From positions 1 to 64,000 of the forward strand of contig JAZUKN010000057.1 in NCBI GenBank assembly GCA_045643285.1: a DNA stretch of 64,000 nucleotides, in the 5' to 3' direction. Each line of letters opens with the position of its first letter. The first letter of the stretch is position 1. The notes beneath the pieces were generated by a model. That model was not told the DNA's origin. It ran no database searches and was given only the letters and a program-made list of their open reading frames with translations. The stretch is from UMGS1696 sp045643285. Its GTDB lineage: Bacteria > Bacillota > Clostridia > Oscillospirales > CAG-272. Below, piece after piece: positions 60,462 through 64,000 of this stretch. A program made the position numbers and the translations under genes.

Positions 60462-61757
60462 ATGGACAAAAGTGAACTTCTGCGCGAGATCAGCCGCACG
60501 GATATTCCGGCAGAGGCGCGTCTTGACGCACTGCGCGGACTGAAAGCGAAGATCGACTCAGGCGAGATAGAAACGCCCGAGAAAACCGTCTTTGTTAACA
60601 ACCACATCCACACCTGCTACTCGTTCTCGCCATATACACCCACGTCCGCCGTCTTCTACGCATGGAAAGCCGGACTCGGCACTGCCGGTATCATGGATCA
60701 CGACTCCGTCGGCGGTATGCGTGAGTTCATCGAAGCCGGTGCGATCATGGGTATGCCTATCACCTGCGGTTTTGAATGCCGCGTGAACGTCGACGGAACA
60801 CCGCTCGTCGGCAAGCGTATCAACAACCCCGACCAGCACTCGTGCGCGTACCTTGCGATGCACGGCATACCGCATCAGAATATCGACAAAGCGGAAGCCG
60901 TTCTCGCCGGTCTGAGAAAAAAGAGAAACATCCGCAACAAAAAAATGTGCGAAAAGATCACGGAGCTGACTTCCCCGTTCGGTATTGTTCTCGATTTTGA
61001 TACGGACGTATATCCGCTCTCCATGGCGGACTTCGGCGGAAGCGTCACCGAGCGGCATATTTGCTTCGGGCTCACGAAAAAGATCGTCGCGGCATACCCC
61101 GACAGAGCGGCGGCGTGCGATTTCATCGACCGTCTCTGCGGCGCGAAGATGAGCGACAAGGTAAGGGACAAGCTCCTCACTGCCCCCGACAGTTTCTACG
61201 AATACGACATCCTCGGCGTGCTGAAAGGTCATCTCGTCGAGAAGTTCTACATACCTGCGACCGACGAGTGCATCAACATCCGCGAGTTCACCGCGCTTGC
61301 AAAAGAGCTGGGCGCGATCTCGGCTTACGCATATCTCGGCGACGTGGGCGAATCCCCCACAGGCGACAAGAAAGCGCAGAAATTCGAGGACGATTTCCTC
61401 CCCGATGTGTTCGACACGCTCGCGGACTGCGGTTTTTCTGCGGTAACGTATATGCCGTCGAGAAACACGAAAGAACAGCTTGCGCGCCTCATCGGAATGT
61501 GCCACGACAGAGGACTGTTCGAGATATCCGGCGAGGACATCAACTCTCCGCGCCAGTCGTTCATCTGCCCCGCCCTCGCCGATCCGGCATACGCGCACCT
61601 CAGAAAAGCAACGTATGCGCTGATCGGTCACGAAAAAGCGGCGACCGAAGACATAACCAAAGCGATGTTCTCCGATGAAACAAAGAAAAATTTTCCGTCA
61701 ATGGACGAGAGAATAGAAGTATACGCTGAAATAGGCGGATACGAAGAATTAAAGTAA
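60462..61757 (+). CDS. PHP-domain metal-dependent phosphoesterase-like protein
   Basis: The 431-residue protein has PHP motifs 'VNNHIHTCYSFSPYTPTS' (~47-64) and 'GIMDHDSVGGMREF', a Cys/Glu-containing 'ITCGFECRVN', and a late 'EISGEDINSPRQSF'. PHP domains bind two or three metal ions and hydrolyse phosphoesters. An N-terminal ~45-residue helical part precedes the domain, and the middle (~150-270) is an insertion. The substrate is unknown. It lies 28 bases after the methyltransferase and ends the operon. Confidence 0.82.
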   Translation: MDKSELLREISRTDIPAEARLDALRGLKAKIDSGEIETPEKTVFVNNHIHTCYSFSPYTPTSAVFYAWKAGLGTAGIMDHDSVGGMREFIEAGAIMGMPITCGFECRVNVDGTPLVGKRINNPDQHSCAYLAMHGIPHQNIDKAEAVLAGLRKKRNIRNKKMCEKITELTSPFGIVLDFDTDVYPLSMADFGGSVTERHICFGLTKKIVAAYPDRAAACDFIDRLCGAKMSDKVRDKLLTAPDSFYEYDILGVLKGHLVEKFYIPATDECINIREFTALAKELGAISAYAYLGDVGESPTGDKKAQKFEDDFLPDVFDTLADCGFSAVTYMPSRNTKEQLARLIGMCHDRGLFEISGEDINSPRQSFICPALADPAYAHLRKATYALIGHEKAATEDITKAMFSDETKKNFPSMDERIEVYAEIGGYEELK

Positions 61758-61799
61758 GAAGTAAAATGAATATGAAAGAAGTAGACAAAGTGATCAAAA

Positions 61800-61960
61800 A
61801 AATTTGCATTCACTTTGTAATAAAGGGGAGTCCAGAGGGGGAATGAGCTTGCTCCTTCCCCCTTTGGCGGGTAGATTGACAAGAAGGTGACGGTCACCTT
61901 CTTGTCCGCCCCGCGCGTAGCGGAAACCATGAAATCGAAAACACGAAGTGTTTTCTTCCC
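61800..61960. repeat. MITE-like element, copy 6 (right part only)
   Basis: 'AAAGGGGAGTCCAGAGGGGGAATGAGC...' through CCCCGCGCGTAGCGGAAA matches 25990-26095 of copy 2 closely. It ends in GAAAACAC-gaa-GTGTTTTCTTCC. The rest of the 61758-62040 gap holds nothing recognisable apart from an A-rich leader. Confidence 0.72.
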
Positions 61961-62040
61961 CTTTACTCAAAAAATGAATTACAACAAAACAAAAATAGAA
62001 AAATAAAAAAAGCATTTTTTACGAAAGGACAGATAAAACC

Positions 62041-63993
62041 ATGTCACTCGAAACACTCGTTAAGTTCTCGAACCGCTACGGCAAGACGGACGGCTTCGTC
62101 CTCGCAGGCGGCGGCAACACATCCGCAAAAGAGGGCGAATACCTCTTCGTCAAGGGAAGCGGCACTTCCCTCGCAACGATCACCGCAGACGGTTTCGTCC
62201 GTATGGATCGCGCAAAGCTCGACGCTATCTGGCAGAAAAACTACTCCACCGACACCGCCGCACGTGAAAGCGAAGTCCTCGCCGACCTCATGGCTTCCCG
62301 CGCAGACTGCAACTCGAAACGCCCGTCAGTCGAGACACTTCTCCACAATCTCTTCCCGCAAAAATACGTTCTCCACGTCCACCCGACCAAGGTAAACGGT
62401 CTCACTTGCTCCAAGAGCGGCAAGGAAGCCGCTGGGGCGCTCTTCCCGAACGCCGTATGGGTTGACGAATGCGAGCCCGGCTACATACTCGCGTCAAGGT
62501 GCAGAACAGCCCTCACAAACGCAAAAATGAAAACCGGCAAGGACGCCGATGTCGTCATCCTCCAGAATCACGGCATCTTCTTCGCGGCAGACGACGAAAA
62601 ATCACTCGACGCACTTGTTGACGGATTTATGGCAAAGCTCAATGAACAGCTCAAAGCTCAGCCAGATTTTACATCTGTAGAACAGTATGACGCAGAGACA
62701 GCCGCAACGATCGCGCCGGTTCTCCGTCTGCTCTACAATGAAAACGGCACGGCATACGTCCACTTCACGGCAAACAAAGAAGTAATGAAGTACGCTGAAT
62801 CGGCTGAGGCATTCTCCGTGCTGAAACATCCGCTCTCTCCCGATCACATCGTTTACTGCAAGGCTGAGCCGCTCTTCCTCGAGGATTTCTCAGTCGACGG
62901 AATCAAAGCCGCATTTACTGAACTGAAAGAACGCCGCGGATTCGCTCCGAAGATCGTCTTCGCAAAGGGCGTCGGTATGTTCGCTCTCGGCGCAAACGTC
63001 AAGGAAGCGAAGATCGCCGCAGACGTTTGGGCAGACGCAATGGCAGTATCCGACTACGCCGCAAACTTCGGCGGTGTCCGCCACATGGCAAAAGAGCTTG
63101 AAGAATTCATCGTGAACTGGGAAGTCGAGAGCTATCGCTCGAAAGTATCCCTTTCCGCAAACGCAGACAAGCCGCTCTCCGGCAAAATCGCGCTCGTCAC
63201 CGGCTCCGCGCAGGGCTTCGGCGAAGGTATCGCACGCAATCTTGCCGCCGCAGGTGCATCCGTTGTTATTGCCGACATGAACGCGGCAGGAGCGCAGAAG
63301 ACAGCCGACGCTATCGCAGAAGAATACGGCGTTCCGACTATCGCAATAGCAGGCAACGTGACCGACGAAGAATCCGTCAAAGCGATGTTCCGCGACACAG
63401 TGCTCTCCCTCGGCGGCGGCCTTGATATTTTCGTTAACAACGCAGGTATCGTCCGCTCCGGCTCGCTTGAAGAGATGACAAAATCGAACTTCGAGCTTGT
63501 CGCGTCCGTCAACTACACGGCATACTTCCTCTGCACGAAGTACGCATCCGCCGTCATGAAGTTACAGCGCGCCGCCGCTCCCGAATACATGGCTGACATT
63601 ATCGAGATCAACTCGAAGTCGGGACTTGCAGGCTCCAACAAAAACTTTGCATACGCCGGCTCGAAGTTCGGCGGCATAGGTCTGACGCAGTCGTTCGCCA
63701 TGGAGCTTGCTCCTTACGGCATCAAGGTCAACGCGGTCTGCCCCGGCAACTTCCTCGACGGTCCTCTGTGGTCCGACCCCGAAAAGGGACTGTTCGTTCA
63801 GTACCTCAAGGCAGGCAAAGTCCCGGGTGCAACGTGCGTTGAAGACGTGCGCAAGTTCTACACGTCGAAAGTACCGCTCGGACGCGGATGCCGCATTGAA
63901 GACGTCGCAAAAGCCGTGCTCTACATAATCAACCAGAAGTACGAGACAGGACAGGCTGTTCCCGTAACCGGCGGTCAGGAAATGCTGAAGTAA
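62041..63993 (+). CDS. Bifunctional class II aldolase / short-chain dehydrogenase
   Basis: The 650-residue fusion has an N-terminal class II aldolase/adducin domain (~1-230) with 'LAGGGNTSAK', the metal ligands His112 and His114 ('LHVHPTKVNG') and His177 ('QNHGIFFA'). A linker domain (~230-375) follows. The C-terminal SDR (~380-650) has 'ALVTGSAQGFGEG', 'NNAG' and the catalytic Y-x3-K in 'FAYAGSKFG'. This is the layout of the YuxG/RhaE-type rhamnulose-1-phosphate aldolase/lactaldehyde dehydrogenase group. The true sugar substrate is not set by the sequence, since no other sugar-catabolic gene is in view. AAAGGA precedes the ATG. The stop is seven bases from the window end. Confidence 0.9.
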   Translation: MSLETLVKFSNRYGKTDGFVLAGGGNTSAKEGEYLFVKGSGTSLATITADGFVRMDRAKLDAIWQKNYSTDTAARESEVLADLMASRADCNSKRPSVETLLHNLFPQKYVLHVHPTKVNGLTCSKSGKEAAGALFPNAVWVDECEPGYILASRCRTALTNAKMKTGKDADVVILQNHGIFFAADDEKSLDALVDGFMAKLNEQLKAQPDFTSVEQYDAETAATIAPVLRLLYNENGTAYVHFTANKEVMKYAESAEAFSVLKHPLSPDHIVYCKAEPLFLEDFSVDGIKAAFTELKERRGFAPKIVFAKGVGMFALGANVKEAKIAADVWADAMAVSDYAANFGGVRHMAKELEEFIVNWEVESYRSKVSLSANADKPLSGKIALVTGSAQGFGEGIARNLAAAGASVVIADMNAAGAQKTADAIAEEYGVPTIAIAGNVTDEESVKAMFRDTVLSLGGGLDIFVNNAGIVRSGSLEEMTKSNFELVASVNYTAYFLCTKYASAVMKLQRAAAPEYMADIIEINSKSGLAGSNKNFAYAGSKFGGIGLTQSFAMELAPYGIKVNAVCPGNFLDGPLWSDPEKGLFVQYLKAGKVPGATCVEDVRKFYTSKVPLGRGCRIEDVAKAVLYIINQKYETGQAVPVTGGQEMLK

Positions 63994-64000
63994 CTTAATA

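Overview
The window is bacterial chromosome of moderate GC content. It points to a spore-forming, anaerobic Firmicute of the class Clostridia. The evidence is spoIIR, a SpoIIQ-like M23 protein, a SpoVB-type flippase, HemZ, CdaA/CdaR, a glycyl radical enzyme, a type III glutamine synthetase, and vegetative promoters close to TTGACA-N17-TATAAT. Starts on TTG, GTG and probably CTG are frequent. No rRNA, tRNA, CRISPR array, transposase, integrase or phage gene was seen.

Layout. 1-4.2 kb: a secreted CBM9/SLH-like protein (cut by the window edge), an esterase, an unrecognised protein and an XpaC-like membrane protein. 4.6-5.8 kb: pfkA. 6.0-13.1 kb: a complete F-type ATP synthase operon (atpI-like, then B, E, F, H, A, G, D, C). 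Its c subunit has a two-carboxylate, sodium-type site and its epsilon subunit is very short. 13.2-15.9 kb: glycerate kinase and a GntP permease. 16.3-25.5 kb: a seven-gene operon, recJ-relA-dtd-hemZ-udk-like-spoVB-like-rqcP. 26.3-30.5 kb: cdaA-cdaR, an FAD dehydrogenase and an RseC-like protein. 31.0-34.0 kb: a glycyl radical enzyme and its activase. 34.6-38.9 kb: an acetyltransferase, an SGNH esterase, a membrane protein and an M32 carboxypeptidase whose 3' end is duplicated. 39.0-42.7 kb: a heterodimeric ABC exporter. 42.8-46.2 kb: spoIIR, comF and a Na/Pi cotransporter. 46.5-50.6 kb: a GreA-like factor, an Orn/Lys/Arg decarboxylase-like enzyme and glnN. 50.9-54.9 kb: a SpoIIQ-like M23 protein divergent from a GHL10-amidase fusion lipoprotein. 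55.8-61.8 kb: a DUF512 radical SAM protein, der, plsY, a methyltransferase and a PHP protein. 62.0-64.0 kb: a class II aldolase/SDR fusion.

Many larger intergenic gaps are filled with related repeats. The main family looks like non-autonomous elements (MITE-like) with hairpin ends of the form AAGGNAGAAAACGT...ACGTTTTC. Others are GC-rich palindromes, a paired hairpin that also sits inside the atp operon, and arrays of micro-hairpins.

The strongest leads are: (i) a glycyl radical enzyme whose active-site cysteine lies in a GCNW loop instead of the GCVE of known eliminases or the CC of PFL; (ii) a lipoprotein that joins a DigH-like glycosidase domain to a cell-wall amidase beside a SpoIIQ-like gene; (iii) the 121-bp duplication flanking an AT-rich membrane-protein gene; (iv) the repeat family; and (v) the unusual ATP synthase c and epsilon subunits. 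All functions are read from motifs and family knowledge; no database search was run.
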